Shown: positions 1 through 36,295 of the stretch, one piece after another | Layout: each line of letters opens with the position of its first letter | Position numbering within the stretch: position 1 is the stretch's first letter | Source of the DNA: Eutreptiella sp. 'Long Island Sound 2002' | Lineage: Eukaryota; Euglenozoa; Euglenophyceae; Eutreptiales; Eutreptiaceae | Assembly: GCA_964036045.1 (NCBI GenBank) | Contig: OZ038392.1 | Location: forward strand, 31,685,087 to 31,749,086 | DNA: 64,000 bases | Reading direction: 5' to 3' | The notes under the pieces: model-generated | Database searches by the model: none | Seen by the model: the letters and a program-made list of their open reading frames with translations, nothing else | Told to the model about the DNA's origin: nothing | Made by a program: the position numbers and the translations under genes

Positions 1-293
1 GCACCCAAACCAGATGCAGGATTTCCCGCTTGTTTTCCCGGGGTACTGGGGGGGGCGTCAATTTTTTCATTTCCCCCCAATAATCTGCGTCTGGAAGAAC
101 GGCAGAAACCAAGGCATGCGATCATTTGGGGGCCCTGCGTCCGTCGAGGCCGGAAAGGCGCACCTGCAGCTTTGTGTGTCCGTCATGACGCAGCTCCGGT
201 TTTCTGTGTGTGGAGTGTTCTCTTGTGTCCAGCGCAGTGCAAACTGGTTGCAGTCGTGACTTGGCTTGACTTGACTTGGCTTCTGTGTTTCAG

Positions 294-25745
<25,452 letters not shown>

Positions 25746-25892
25746 CGTTTCTGATGGAATTCCACTGCAGCATGGTATGCTAGGGGTGTGAGCTGTTGTG
25801 CTGCAGAGAATGTTGACCAAAAGGCAATTTAGAGAGAGGTATATAGGGGGATAATATGGACGCATTGGGTTTGGTGCTCGTGCATAGGCTCA

Positions 25893-25951
25893 ACAGGCTG
25901 TTTGCGTGTGCCCACGGCCACTTCCTTGGCCACTACCTCTCAGTGACTGGG
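25893..25951 (+). CDS. Possible orphan exon with GH127/DUF1680 signature
   Basis: Downstream of RBM25 a short open segment reads CAHGHFLGHYLS before a possible GT donor at 25952. GHFxGHYLS is the signature of the GH127 (DUF1680, beta-L-arabinofuranosidase) family. I could not find neighbouring exons, so this may be a relic or a coincidence. Confidence 0.22.
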
Positions 25952-28900
25952 GCATGTTCATGAATTCTGTTGCCACATGGGGACAGCCCCCTCGGACAAA
26001 AGAATCCAGCCGCTGCCCGGGAAACAAGAACAATGGGTCCCCTGTTGGTGCATCTGTGCTTGTGGTGTGTAGTTGCATGCGTGTGGATTGGGCTGTGACC
26101 TGCTGCTCTGGCCTCCTCCTATTCGCTGTCCATTTATGCAGCATGTATTCCACTCCCTCCCTTTCTGCTGTCTGTCTGTCTGCCTGTCTGTGTGTGGGTG
26201 TCGATGCGTGGGTGTGTGCATGATTGTATGTGAACCTCCTCATGCACGCGCATGCTTGCACGAGGATCTGCATTTCCTGTATTTCTTGGTTTTGGTTTGT
26301 CTCTACCTGTGGCCATGCACTTGTGAATGTGCATGTGCGTTTGCACGCAGGATGTGTACAAGCACATGCCTGTTCTTCACAGTATGCCCAGTTGCAGTTT
26401 CCACGTTCCAGAGTCTGTAGTGGGGGCCTGTAGGGGGGGATTTGTAGGTGCAGGATCACGGCTGGCGAGATTTCCTTGTTTGTTTGGCTGCAACAAAGCA
26501 AGTGGGTGTGGATTGGCAGATCCGTAGTTGATTTGGTTTTCGGCCAAATTTCATACTAGCATGTAAATACCTCAGGGTAGGTGGAGGGAGGGGGCAACGT
26601 GAGCGTTCATGCAGGTCATCCATGCCTCAGTGGGCAACTGCTGTTCTTGGGCTCAAACAAACGGTGCCTCGAACATTCATTTCAGCCATTCTGCTGCATC
26701 AACATCTGATAGCAGAGGCAGTTGAACGCAACCCCAACATGGCGGACGAACAGGCGTTCCCACAAGATATTCTCACAAGCATGTGTCCCATGTCCAATTT
26801 TTGCGGAGGAAAAGGGGGAGTGGTGTCTGGCATGGGTTCGCACCTGAAATGCCCCAGGGCAAGACACCCCCACTTTTTGCTTTTGTTGCAGCGGGTTTGG
26901 CAGTCAACTCTTGGCAGTGCCTCCTATTTTGTCAATACGTATCATATCATACAAAAACAGGCTCCTTCGTGCTACATCAAGGCTGAGGCATGCAAACACA
27001 GGGTGGCATGGAAGGGGTGGCGTCAAATCCCTGCCAAATTCCGCCCCAGCAACCTTTATTCATGAAACCTGCTTGTGAAGGGGCTTCCAATGGCCCCTCT
27101 TGCAACGGCGAAGGCACTGGCATTCCGTGTGGGTGTTTTAGGTTCATTGGTGGGGCAGTAGTGCTACGGCATAGATTTGTGGATGGATTGGGTGATGGAT
27201 TGGAGGTGCGCGCATCAGGGTACCATCAGCGTCAGGGGAAGGGAAGGGATAGGGCCCAAGGTTGGAGCCAGCGTGATGGGGTCAGGGTTTGCAATGGGGT
27301 TTTTGGGTGCTGGCTAGGATGTAGATTAGGGGCAGGTTGCGTGCACCAGCTCAGGCCTCCCCACTCCAACGAACGTGGTGGTCTGGTATGCACCCCTGTT
27401 ACCACCCAATTTTGGAGATACGCGCAGCAGTAAGGTCCCGGTCTTCAATGGCGTGCCTTGTACAGCCTCACTTTGCAGCTGTTGGGTCAGTTATGCCCCA
27501 GTCTCACAGTCAGCACCCTCCTTCATAAGTGCACGTTCATCCTCACCCTCACATTTTTCCTCAACCACCATCCTTATCCCTCGGGTTTTGCCTCCCGTTA
27601 GTTTGGAGTTGTCTGTTGTTTGGTGGTCATTCTTCAGATGATTTTTCTGGAACGCCTTTTTCAATTTCAGTTATCATTTGGTCTGATGGACCCCCCCCCA
27701 AGTTTTACTGGAATGATCAGCCATGACTCAATGCAAATAGAGTCTTTCATTTACCTCATTCTACTCTGAATTGATACGGTGGTTGCCCAGATATAATAAG
27801 GCTTGAAAGGGGCACCACAAAAAGAAGCCATTTTTGTTGCTTTGGTATGGCCCAGCTCCTCAGCTTCACTTGCAGAGGCAGAACATAGACAGTGGCCCCC
27901 AGAATTGTTTTGGATTTTGAGGGGAAAAAAGGGAAACAGAAAAGGGAGAAGGGCCCAAAAACGTCTTTTCTATGCGATCGCAAGCCATGCGAATATCATT
28001 TGCTGCTGTGGATGTTGCTTGAATGCAGTGCTGATGTCACTTACGACGTGTGCCGTATTTTGTTTAATTCCTTTTGGAGGGGAAGGGTCTTTGGGTGTCA
28101 GCCATGCACACGTCATTTTTGGAACCTTTTTTTCCCCACAGACATATGCCACCAAAGATTGACCCAAAGTCATTCTCATTGATTAGCGCCCACCAGGAAT
28201 TCTTTTGCAGAGCAGTCCTGCGTGGAAACAGGAAGAAAACCAAGTCCGAACCAAGTTTGTCCATCCATTGAGTGTGTCTGCGCACCTCTGTGCAACAATC
28301 ACAAAGTCTGCTGATAAGGAGAAACAGATGCACCATTTTAAGTAGTTGTGAAATTCTTGGTAGACTTGGGTCTGGAACAGAACCTGTCTGGGGTTCTTTG
28401 TTTCCTATCTTTCCCAAGGGGCATTTCTGATTTGTTTGATTTGTTCAGACAGTATTTCAACATACATGCGTCCTCAGTAATGCACCACATGTGCAGAAGA
28501 AATCAGCAGGTTTAGGTATCAGTTGGTGACCACATGCGTACATTCGTATAGACCTCCTAAGCAATCGCTGGGGTCCTGGGTCCTATTCAGACGTACTTCA
28601 GATTGGCCCCTGCTCCCTCCAGTAAGCCCTTGGATATCTGAGGAAACACCCTGTTGCATGCACCATTTTCAAGTCAGCTCAACATGTCCAGCTGGCAGAC
28701 AAACAGTGTGGATGGAACCTCCAGAAGACTGACCTTGTTTAGCAAAAGCTGTCCACCAAGAGCTTCAGAAGCGTGTCTGAGAGGGACATGAGGGAAGTGG
28801 GGGGGCCCCATCTAGGGCCTCCGAGTGGCGACGTTCTCCTCTCCTGTACCAAGGCATCCCTTTGGAATGTGGACCTGGCAAAGCTATCTAATCCATCAAC

Positions 28901-30440
28901 AAGACCGACATGGCTTTGCATGTGTTTGAGGGTATTGCGTTCGAATAATCATCTGTTACCATGCTCTCTACCAGGTAAGCACGTGGGATTGTATGCATTT
29001 TGATATCATCTGTTGTGCACTGTGTCGTGCTAGTGCCACTTTTTTGCACGAGTGACATCTATTCCATGCTCCTTTGCACGTTCATGAGCCGCTGTTTCTC
29101 ATTTTTGCAGCCAGCCCGGAATCAAGTAAAGGCAATGTGAAGTCATCTGGGGCTGCATGGCACAGTGGTTGCCAAGATCTGGCATATTTCATGGGTGTGC
29201 AACAAGGGACAGGAGGTGACGGGAGGGCACACCAGAATGGACACTGTTTGGCTGTAAGGGAGGAATGGAATTGGTGTCCCTATTTCAGGGGGTAAATGGG
29301 GGAGGGGCAGGGAATGGAAGGGTGTGTTTTTCGAGATCTGTCATCACCTTGGGCAAGAGTTGGGGACTGAATGTGGAAGGGTTGTCATGGACCTGGTGCA
29401 AAGGTGCAAGGGCCTCCTCTAGCCTCACACAATGTGCAGTGCTGTCTATAGGGGCTGCTGCTCAAATCCAGACGTTGTGCTTGTGGGGATTCCTGTTGCG
29501 TCAGTGCAGGCAGCTGCACCGGGTATCAGGTGGCATTGGCCGATCAAACACAGGTTATCACAGACCTCATCTGGAAAGAGCCAAACTAGCCTGGGTTTGC
29601 CATTTCTTTGTTGAGTGGCTGCTGTGTGTTGTTTTCATTGATGCCTGTATAGCAGGCACTGGGTTGCTTGAGTTGAAACTCCTGATCTGACCTTGAGTCA
29701 CCCTCTGTACTTCCTGTGGCATCCAATCCCGACCCCGAGTCACTGTGGTCATCCAACCGTGAGCGCGATCCAACCTTCCCCCATGGCCCCTTCGTTTTCC
29801 CCTCAAGCTGACTGTGTACAGTGCTATCTGACCCCAGACCAGGTGCACGTGCGGTGCCTGACGCAAGACAGAGGGTTTGACCCAATTTGAAAGTTGTTCT
29901 AACCCCAACCCGAGTACCGTTTCACTGCCTTTGGCTGTCAGTTGACACTATTTGGCTTCTGTCTGACCATGCCCTGGACTGACCCTGCTAACTTGTTTTC
30001 TGGGGTGACCACCTCTTGACCCAAAGGATGCTCAGTAGGGCTTGGTGATTTAACTCACCAGTAGGGCTTGGTGATTTAACTCACCAGCTGTTTCTCTGTC
30101 CAGCTATGTTATGGAAGCACTGATGGGAGGGTTCATATTTATTCTTCCTTTAACTTTTGCGATAGATGAGCTTGTGCAAATTGTCTTTTCAATACACTGT
30201 GTGATTCAAGGCTGCTTATTCATGGTAAATGGAGGGTAGTTTCAACAGCGTGGAGATGACTAGTCGTTTTGTATTTTTGTCCAAGATGATGGGCATTGAT
30301 GTTGCACCATTTTGGTTCTAGTGTTGGGATACCTCTTTGCTCTGTCGTGGGGTTTGCCAGCTGCAAATGAGGCCATGACGCCGCTTACCATCAGAGCTGT
30401 GCGTTATCCCAAGCAGCATTGAATCATGGCATTCACCGAT
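25952..30440. other. 4.5 kb without a recognised gene
   Basis: Only short open frames occur, on both strands, with no domain that I recognise. A 26-bp tandem duplication (GTAGGGCTTGGTGATTTAAC repeated from 30035 and 30061) lies near the right end. Confidence 0.5.
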
Positions 30441-30529
30441 TCACCCACCCAAGGTGAAGGAAGGTAAGATCACAAGCTGTTGGGCCAAGAATGTGCAGTT
30501 AGCACCAAGGGATGCAAGCCTCTGGCACA

Positions 30530-30990
30530 CCAGAAATTTGTCAAGATGCATGGAATGCAAAAGTTTCCAGCAAGCATCTATCATGCCAAATCTCGTGAAT
30601 TTTGCAAATTTCTTGTGTGGCTGGTGGGCAAGATACCTCCCAAGACATGGGAGAATTGCCGTGAGAAAATCCCGCACGCACTCCTATGATGAGCTAATGG
30701 ATCTTTTGATCGAGCCGGCGATGGAGAGGGAAAATGGCTCTGACATGGACAAATACCTGCGCAAACATTTGGGAAGGGAAACCCTTGCCGAGAGGAACAC
30801 ACAAGGGAGGTTTTCCCAACAAGACCCCAACCAGGGTAAGGGCCGCGGAGGGCAAGTGAAGCTGATGTAGCAGAGCCCCCCTCCAATACTAAAGGGGTTC
30901 TTAATCCTTTTTATTGTCGTCCTGCAGACGACAAAGGAGGACCCTTCCATGCCCATGACTTTGATGGGCGGTCCTCCTGCCTCCTTCAGC
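30530..30990 (+). pseudogene. Gypsy Gag remnant
   Basis: WLVGKIPPKTWENCR, RTHSYDELMDLLIEPAMERE and MDKYLRKHLGRE align with WLMSKIPQRTWDDCR, RTHSYDELVDLLIELALERE and MEKFLKKHLGRG of the minus-strand Gag. The following FYCRPADDKGGPFHA matches FYCKPVNDKGGPCHA. The frame changes between segments. Confidence 0.8.
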
Positions 30991-31022
30991 TTCAAAGGAA
31001 GTAGAAGACCAAGGCTGATTTC

Positions 31023-31388
31023 ATGAACGGGTCACCTGAGTACCCGTCGGTCAGTACTACGAGTAAAGAGAGCTACAATGAATTGCAGATTTATGCCATC
31101 TCTCCTCGTATGCCTGACGCCGAAGACCAACTAAGTGAGATGGCCCGCAGGATACCACTGGTCAACCTGGAGGTGTTAATTTTAGAGCACAGTGCTTTCC
31201 TGGCCCAACTGCCCCTGGAAGAAGTGGATCTTGAATCCACCGTCGGTGAGTCGTATGACCACACTGTCCTGTCATTGCGGCGCTCTGACAGCCAAACAGG
31301 TGAGGTCTCTGCCGCCGAACCTTCTCTTATCAACATGCTTGCTTCTGAACATGATGTTCAGGATCTACAGAAGGTGCTGTGGGCCTAG
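31023..31388 (+). pseudogene. Gypsy polyprotein spacer remnant
   Basis: A 121-codon open segment between Gag and reverse transcriptase contains HSAFLAQLPLEEVDLEST. It has no domain that I recognise. Its place in the element makes it part of the pol precursor. Confidence 0.5.
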
Positions 31389-31689
31389 GCTGAGGGTAAC
31401 GAACATTAAGCTCGCCTCGATCATTTGAAGGGAATTTGAAAGTCCTCCATATGGTCTAAAGAAGACGACGAGGTGTACACCACCTCAACATCCAAAAGTC
31501 CTGCTGATGTATTCTCTCAACTACACCCAGCAGAGCCATCATGCATGAGATAATGATGACATGCTCCCGGAAACTGTCGGACGAATGAGGAAACAAGAAC
31601 TAGGGAGGCGCAACCTCCATGCTCAGGAAATCTTCTCTGAAAAAGGTGAGAGCGTTAACCTTGAGCCTCATTAGACTAAGCTCATCAAG

Positions 31690-32163
31690 AAATATCAAGA
31701 GGTATTTGGGGCTCTTCTCCAACCTCTCTTTTGCAAAAAATTGGTCCAGTTGGACCTGAAGTTAAAGTATAAGTTTCAAAGCTTGGTAGTGAGACGTCGC
31801 CCTTAGCCAGCTCCTGAGGACCACATCCACGAGATTGAACGTCGGCTCCAAGAATGTGTTGATGGTGTCTTTTTCTAGGAATATAAACACGAGGACTACT
31901 TTGTTCACTATAGTCTTTGTCTTCTTGTGGCGAAGCCAAGATCGACTGCTATGCCTTTGGCTATTGACTATGGTGAGGTCAAAAAGAAGACCCAAAACCA
32001 CTCAGCGAGTATCCTCCGCATGGAGAACACGTTGGAGTGTATCTTTAAGCGTCGATACAAGACTAATATGGACAAGCGCACTGGATTCGGGCAAGTGGAC
32101 CTGACCTGAGCAGCCAAATAGCTGCTCGCTTTTCTAACACACAAAGGCCTTGTTTTCCGATAC
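31690..32163 (+). pseudogene. Gypsy reverse transcriptase, N-terminal part
   Basis: Across several stops the frames give KKYQEVFGALLQPLF, KLVQLDLKLK, AIDYGEVKKKTQNHSASI and YKTNMDKRTGFGQVDLT, the fingers and start of the palm of Gypsy reverse transcriptase. The match runs to GLVFRY at 32,163, where the FCP1-like segment begins. Confidence 0.78.
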
Positions 32164-32760
32164 TCCTTCCCAGCAAACTGGCAGATGTGCTGCGGCACGA
32201 ACACCCTCCCCTCCATCGCCTTCTCCAGCTCATGCGCCGCATCCCGGAGAATCCGCTGCACCTCCGCCCGGTCCTGAGCCGCGCCGCGCTCGACGCGCTG
32301 CAGGTCCGCCCGCAGCGGGGGACAGCCCCTCAGCACGTGCTCACGCTCCGGGTCGAGCCGCTGGAGGATGGCGCGCGCGCGCCGCGCGTAGCTCTTGGTG
32401 ACCACACGCATGCGAAAGTACGGGCTCAGGAGGCGCAGGAAGTCGCGGATGCCAGGCCGCACCCACACGTCCTCCTCCGACACGCCGGCCTTGCCCCAGT
32501 AGTGCACGCATGCCATCTCGGCGTTGATGTGCGGGTGGTGGTCCACCAGCGTCGAGTCCAGATCGAGGACTAGCGTCAATGGGGGTATTGGGTGCACCCC
32601 CGCGTGGAGGGCCCCCTCCATCACATGGGGGTCCTGGCCGCTGCGGATCCAGAGGGCCCCCCCGGACGGCAGCGGCACAACGCACCAGAGCTCCGCCCCG
32701 AACAGGGCCTGCGCCAGCTCCGATGGGCCCTTGCTCTCAGCGGCGGTGATGAGGAACTGC
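32164..32760 (-). pseudogene. FCP1-like (CTD phosphatase) domain fragment inserted antisense in Gypsy RT
   Basis: FCP1/SCP phosphatases act on the RNA polymerase II tail through a DxDxT/V motif. The minus strand reads LTLVLDLDSTLVDHHPH, then WVRPGIRDFLRLLSPYFRMR and VVTKSYARRARAILQRLDPE, which fit motif I and the next helices of the FCP homology domain. The third motif (Asp-Asp) is not visible. The segment is far richer in GC than its flanks, is open for about 199 codons, and lies exactly between two halves of the reverse transcriptase with almost no target loss. A TGA lies just upstream in frame, so it is not a free-standing gene. CAG and GT dinucleotides at its two ends resemble exon borders. 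Confidence 0.65.
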
Positions 32761-33390
32761 GAAGGTCATGCTTTTCGGTGTCGCAAATGCTCCATCTTTG
32801 TTGCACGAGCTGATGAAAAAATCCTATATATCTTGAGACGTATACCCCTCGTGTAGAAACCAATTTCTCTTGGGGATGAAATGGAAGCACACTTCCATGA
32901 TGTGAGCCTCGGTACTAATACCCAAGAGGATCGTATCTTTTTCCCACAAGAATTTTTCACTTTCTGCCAAGAAAACAATCTCCGCATTAAATTTAACAAA
33001 TGTCAATTCATGGGGGAGGAGATGGAGTATTTAGGTTTCGATGTGGGGTATGCTTGGTGGAAACGAGCTGCTTTGAAAATGCAAGTGTTACAGGGCATGA
33101 AAATCCATGATGACCCTAAGAAGGGTTTACATGATGTGCGCAGCTTTCCTGGGGCGTCTAATTTTCGCCAAAGCCTAATTTTACCAATTCATCTGCCCTG
33201 TTGACTGACATGATAAAAAAGAGCAATATGTTGCGGTGGACCACCAAGGAGGAGGGCTGTTTCTACGACCTGAGGAAGACGATTTCTTCTACCAATTGCC
33301 CGAGAGTGCCTCTCCCTAAGGGTGACATTATATTCGTCACTAATGCTTGTGATGCACCAAGGGATGGTACTCTATACGAATGGTAGGGGA
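32761..33390 (+). pseudogene. Gypsy reverse transcriptase, C-terminal part
   Basis: The match resumes with VMLFGVANAPSLLHELM, then EMEAHFHDVSLGTNTQED (the catalytic YxDD region, with the first Asp replaced), LRIKFNKCQFMGEEMEYLGF, KKGLHDVRSFPGA and KGDIIFVTNACD. Stops and a frameshift in an A run show it is dead. Confidence 0.8.
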
Positions 33391-33930
33391 TCAACCCCAT
33401 GGCCAGTTCCAAACTGCAAGTTTGTACCATGATGGGTCCATGAAGCATGACTACCCTGCCAATGAATGACGTCTGGTACCCGTAGGGCATTGATAATGAG
33501 GGTGGAATCAATCACATTCTAATTACAACACGTACTACCGTGAAGTCTCAGCTTGGGATGCTCGTGCTCTCTTCGTAATCACGCCTCTTTGGGACTAACC
33601 CTATCACGTGGCTCTGTTACCAAGCGCCAGTAAAAAAAATTCAGAAGGGTCCCCTTTTTTTGTAAGGCTAAGCCAAAACGGTGGTGGATCTACTTCAGCA
33701 AGTTCGGATTGAGTGTTCACCATATCCAGGGTATAAAAAATGAACTCAGTGACTATACTCCGCGAAAAAAACTTCGATGCCCTGCCGGGTGGGAGCTCCG
33801 GGTTGCTCGCCAAAGGCTTGCAGCATATCGACGTCGAGCTAGACCTTTCCATGCACTCGTGGACTCCTAGAGAGCTAGAGTCTGAATGACTACCAAGAGA
33901 AGTATCAGTGTGTACTCTCAATCTTCAATG
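33391..33930 (+). pseudogene. Gypsy RNase H remnant
   Basis: Scattered frames give HDYPANEWRLVPVGH, LGMLVLSS, FGTNPITWLC, FGLSVHHIQGIKNEL and a DALPGG segment, the order expected of RNase H and its tether. Stops and indels are frequent. Confidence 0.6.
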
Positions 33931-33939
33931 ATGGCCCAG

Positions 33940-34430
33940 AGGACCGTGCAATCGACGGTGACCAATCGTATGAAGCAACCAGTGTTTCTATTTTGAGGAC
34001 CGGATAGTCGTGCCTAAGATACGATTCCATGGTTGCCTGCCGTAGGCCCATTCCCGTTCAGGGCACACAAGCGGTAACCGTTTAGTGGATTTCTTCGGAG
34101 AGTGTTTTGACTCCTAACTGACCCACTCCGAACTGACGTCGCGCATCAAGCCGATAATAGACTCTTGTGGCTGTCACGCTAGAAAGCAGAGCGACTCTAC
34201 AAGCCGAGGACTGATCTCTACTATACCTATTCCCTACGATACTAACTCTTTGTTGTACGTAGGTTGTGTCCACAGTCTACCTAGGTTTGGAAGCTATGAG
34301 AGTTCTTTGATTGTCAGCTGTGATTGGACCCGGTTCAGCCCTGCATTCTTCTGTAGCAAAAATAATATAGGAAAACCGGGGTGAAAATTTTGGTTGAACA
34401 ATGGTTCGAAACCTATGGGGCACGTAATAG
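33940..34430 (+). pseudogene. Gypsy integrase N-terminal remnant
   Basis: Frames give HSRSGHTSGNR, VDFFGECF and IDSCGCHARKQSD, an H-H-C-C zinc-binding pattern, then SLLYVGCVHSLPRFGSYES and an integrase-core-like segment. The alignment fades near 34,430. Confidence 0.6.
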
Positions 34431-35968
34431 AGATGTACATGACAGATTTAGATCCAAATGAAAACGAGAAATTGTTGATTTTCGTTTCAATGAAAATTTT
34501 GAAAAACTGTGTGTCGAAAAAGTGACAAAATTTTGATTTCAGTTTGAAATACTTCGAAATTTTTCATTGAATTATGTAGGAGTCAATGAGCCTTAAAGCT
34601 GAACAGTAGTATAAAGTATTTTGACACACCGTCTCTACTGCAACTCAAGGCACATGAGGCATCTGCATTGGTTTGCGTTTTTTTAGATGATGTGAACATT
34701 GTTGTCGTGAATTTTTGACAATTCAACGAGCATCACAAAAATGTAGGCTATACACTACTATGTTTGAGGCATGACACGCTGAATCTTTGTTTCTACCAAA
34801 TCATTTTTGCGTACATTGATACATTGTTGCTGAAATGTGCCCTTATTCTTATTGTCCTGATGCTCTTTGCTCCGTAGCCGAGACTAAACTATGTCACTGC
34901 ATTTGTGTTTTAAATAATTCACTTCTTTCTCTGGTGCTGAAAATATACTGCCCTTGTAGTATTTCGCAAAACGGTTGGATCTTCATACCATTTGAAGCGG
35001 CTTTAACGCTTCGCCAATCCTAAGTTTCCGATTAATGAAACAGATACGGACAAAACCATTCAAATTGTCAAATAGCCTTTGGCGCATGCTTTTGTAGCTC
35101 CCTTGTTGGATATCACCTTCCTCGTGTGCTCTACATCGCAACGAAAACTAACCCTAAATCTAACTGTAATCGTACGAATGCAATGTTTGAGTATGACACA
35201 TGTTCACAATAAGAAAAAAGATACATAACATCTCAATTTCGAATTCACTTTTGTAAACATATGGAGAGTGCACCATCGACCTATAAAAAAGAACAGTAAT
35301 AAAGGAAACCGGATATATCAAAGAGGTTCAACACAATCGTAAGAGGTGCAAGCCTCATTGAAAGATTAAGTTAGTCGGAGTCCGAAGACATCTCGTCCAT
35401 GTTTAGACCATGTCGTCAACGTGATCTTTTACTTTGTCCCCATACAAGGGGTGCAACAATTTCATAAGCTGTAAATTAAGGCACTTTGCCATTTTTGCCC
35501 GTTTCAGCACCAAAATTTTAGACCCGGTACCACTCAAACTGCCAGTTTTGACACTAAAACTTCATACGAGGACTCTTTTTTGATAGGCTCTTAGCTCAGT
35601 TTCGACAAAAAAAAAATTTCCAAATAGTTATCAAAGCTTTTCAACACTTTTCTCTTTTTTACAAGATGCTCTCTACTTCTCACAACTATTTGCAATGTTT
35701 CTTTCTTCGTTGCCAAAGTGTTTTGAGCTCTTCTTCCTTGCCAAAATGTCTTGCACTCCTCTTCCTTGTCACTTGCCAAAATGTTTTGAACTGCACCACC
35801 TTTGGCTTTCCAATGCAAGACCTTCCCTGTAAGACCCCTGCCTCACCTGTACCCAAAAACAGGCGGTGGTTAGGGCGGGGGGCGGAGCCCAGACTCTTTT
35901 TGTCCTGACAGCTCCAAAGGTACGGAGAAGAGCCCGCTGCCAAAGTCCCAGTGCAAGGAATAGGGGCG
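34431..35968. other. AT-rich stretch between two Gypsy copies, no gene
   Basis: It is markedly AT-rich with many stops in all frames. Near 35,860-35,968 the minus strand gives YSLHWDFGSGLFSVPLELSG directly after the protease frame and probably belongs to the minus-strand Gypsy. Confidence 0.5.
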
Positions 35969-36277
35969 CTAGAGAGACAGCATTTTTACCTCGGGGTTTC
36001 TTCGTAGGAAGTCGGTACCAATGACGATGTCAAAGGCGTCGGTGTCCAGCACTCTGCAGTGTTGGGTCACAGTTTCGTCGCCCAGGCATATAGTCACATC
36101 GACCCCCCCCAAGGAATGGATCGTACGCCCATCCCCTACTCCTATGGCCACGGTCTTAGTTTTCTTGAAAGTTTTTAGCAGGCGCCGGGCCACTACGGAA
36201 AGTGTTGCACCGGTGTCAAGCACCGCTCGAAAAACTTGATCCCCGATTTTCACGAGGATCCAGAAAACCAAGTCCAC
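35969..36277 (-). CDS. Gypsy aspartic protease (Pol N-terminus)
   Basis: FRAVLDTGATLSVVARRLL carries the D-T-G-A catalytic triad of retropepsins, followed by VGDGRTIHSLGGVDV and FDIVIGTDFLRRNP, the flap and the second conserved strand. It would cleave the Gag-Pol precursor. It shares its frame with Gag, whose TAG stop lies just upstream (36,296-36,298), and ends at another TAG (35,969-35,971). The reverse transcriptase expected after it is missing. Confidence 0.85.
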   Translation of the reverse strand: MDLVFWILVKIGDQVFRAVLDTGATLSVVARRLLKTFKKTKTVAIGVGDGRTIHSLGGVDVTICLGDETVTQHCRVLDTDAFDIVIGTDFLRRNPEVKMLSL

Positions 36278-36295
36278 CTCTTCGGAGCCGCCCCC

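Larger units (their letters stand above)
30450..34430 (+). mobile_element. Decayed Ty3/Gypsy-type retrotransposon, plus strand
   Basis: Pieces of Gag, spacer, reverse transcriptase, RNase H and integrase appear in the canonical Gypsy order with many stops and frameshifts. The Gag piece matches the minus-strand Gag at 36-38 kb. Reverse transcriptase is interrupted at 32,164-32,760 by a foreign antisense segment. No LTRs were located. Confidence 0.8.

Noticed and set aside
31968-32678. FCP1-like ORF as an ordinary host gene
   Set aside because: Both flanks are the two halves of one Gypsy reverse transcriptase, a stop lies just upstream in frame, and the rest of the ORF reads through antisense Gypsy sequence.
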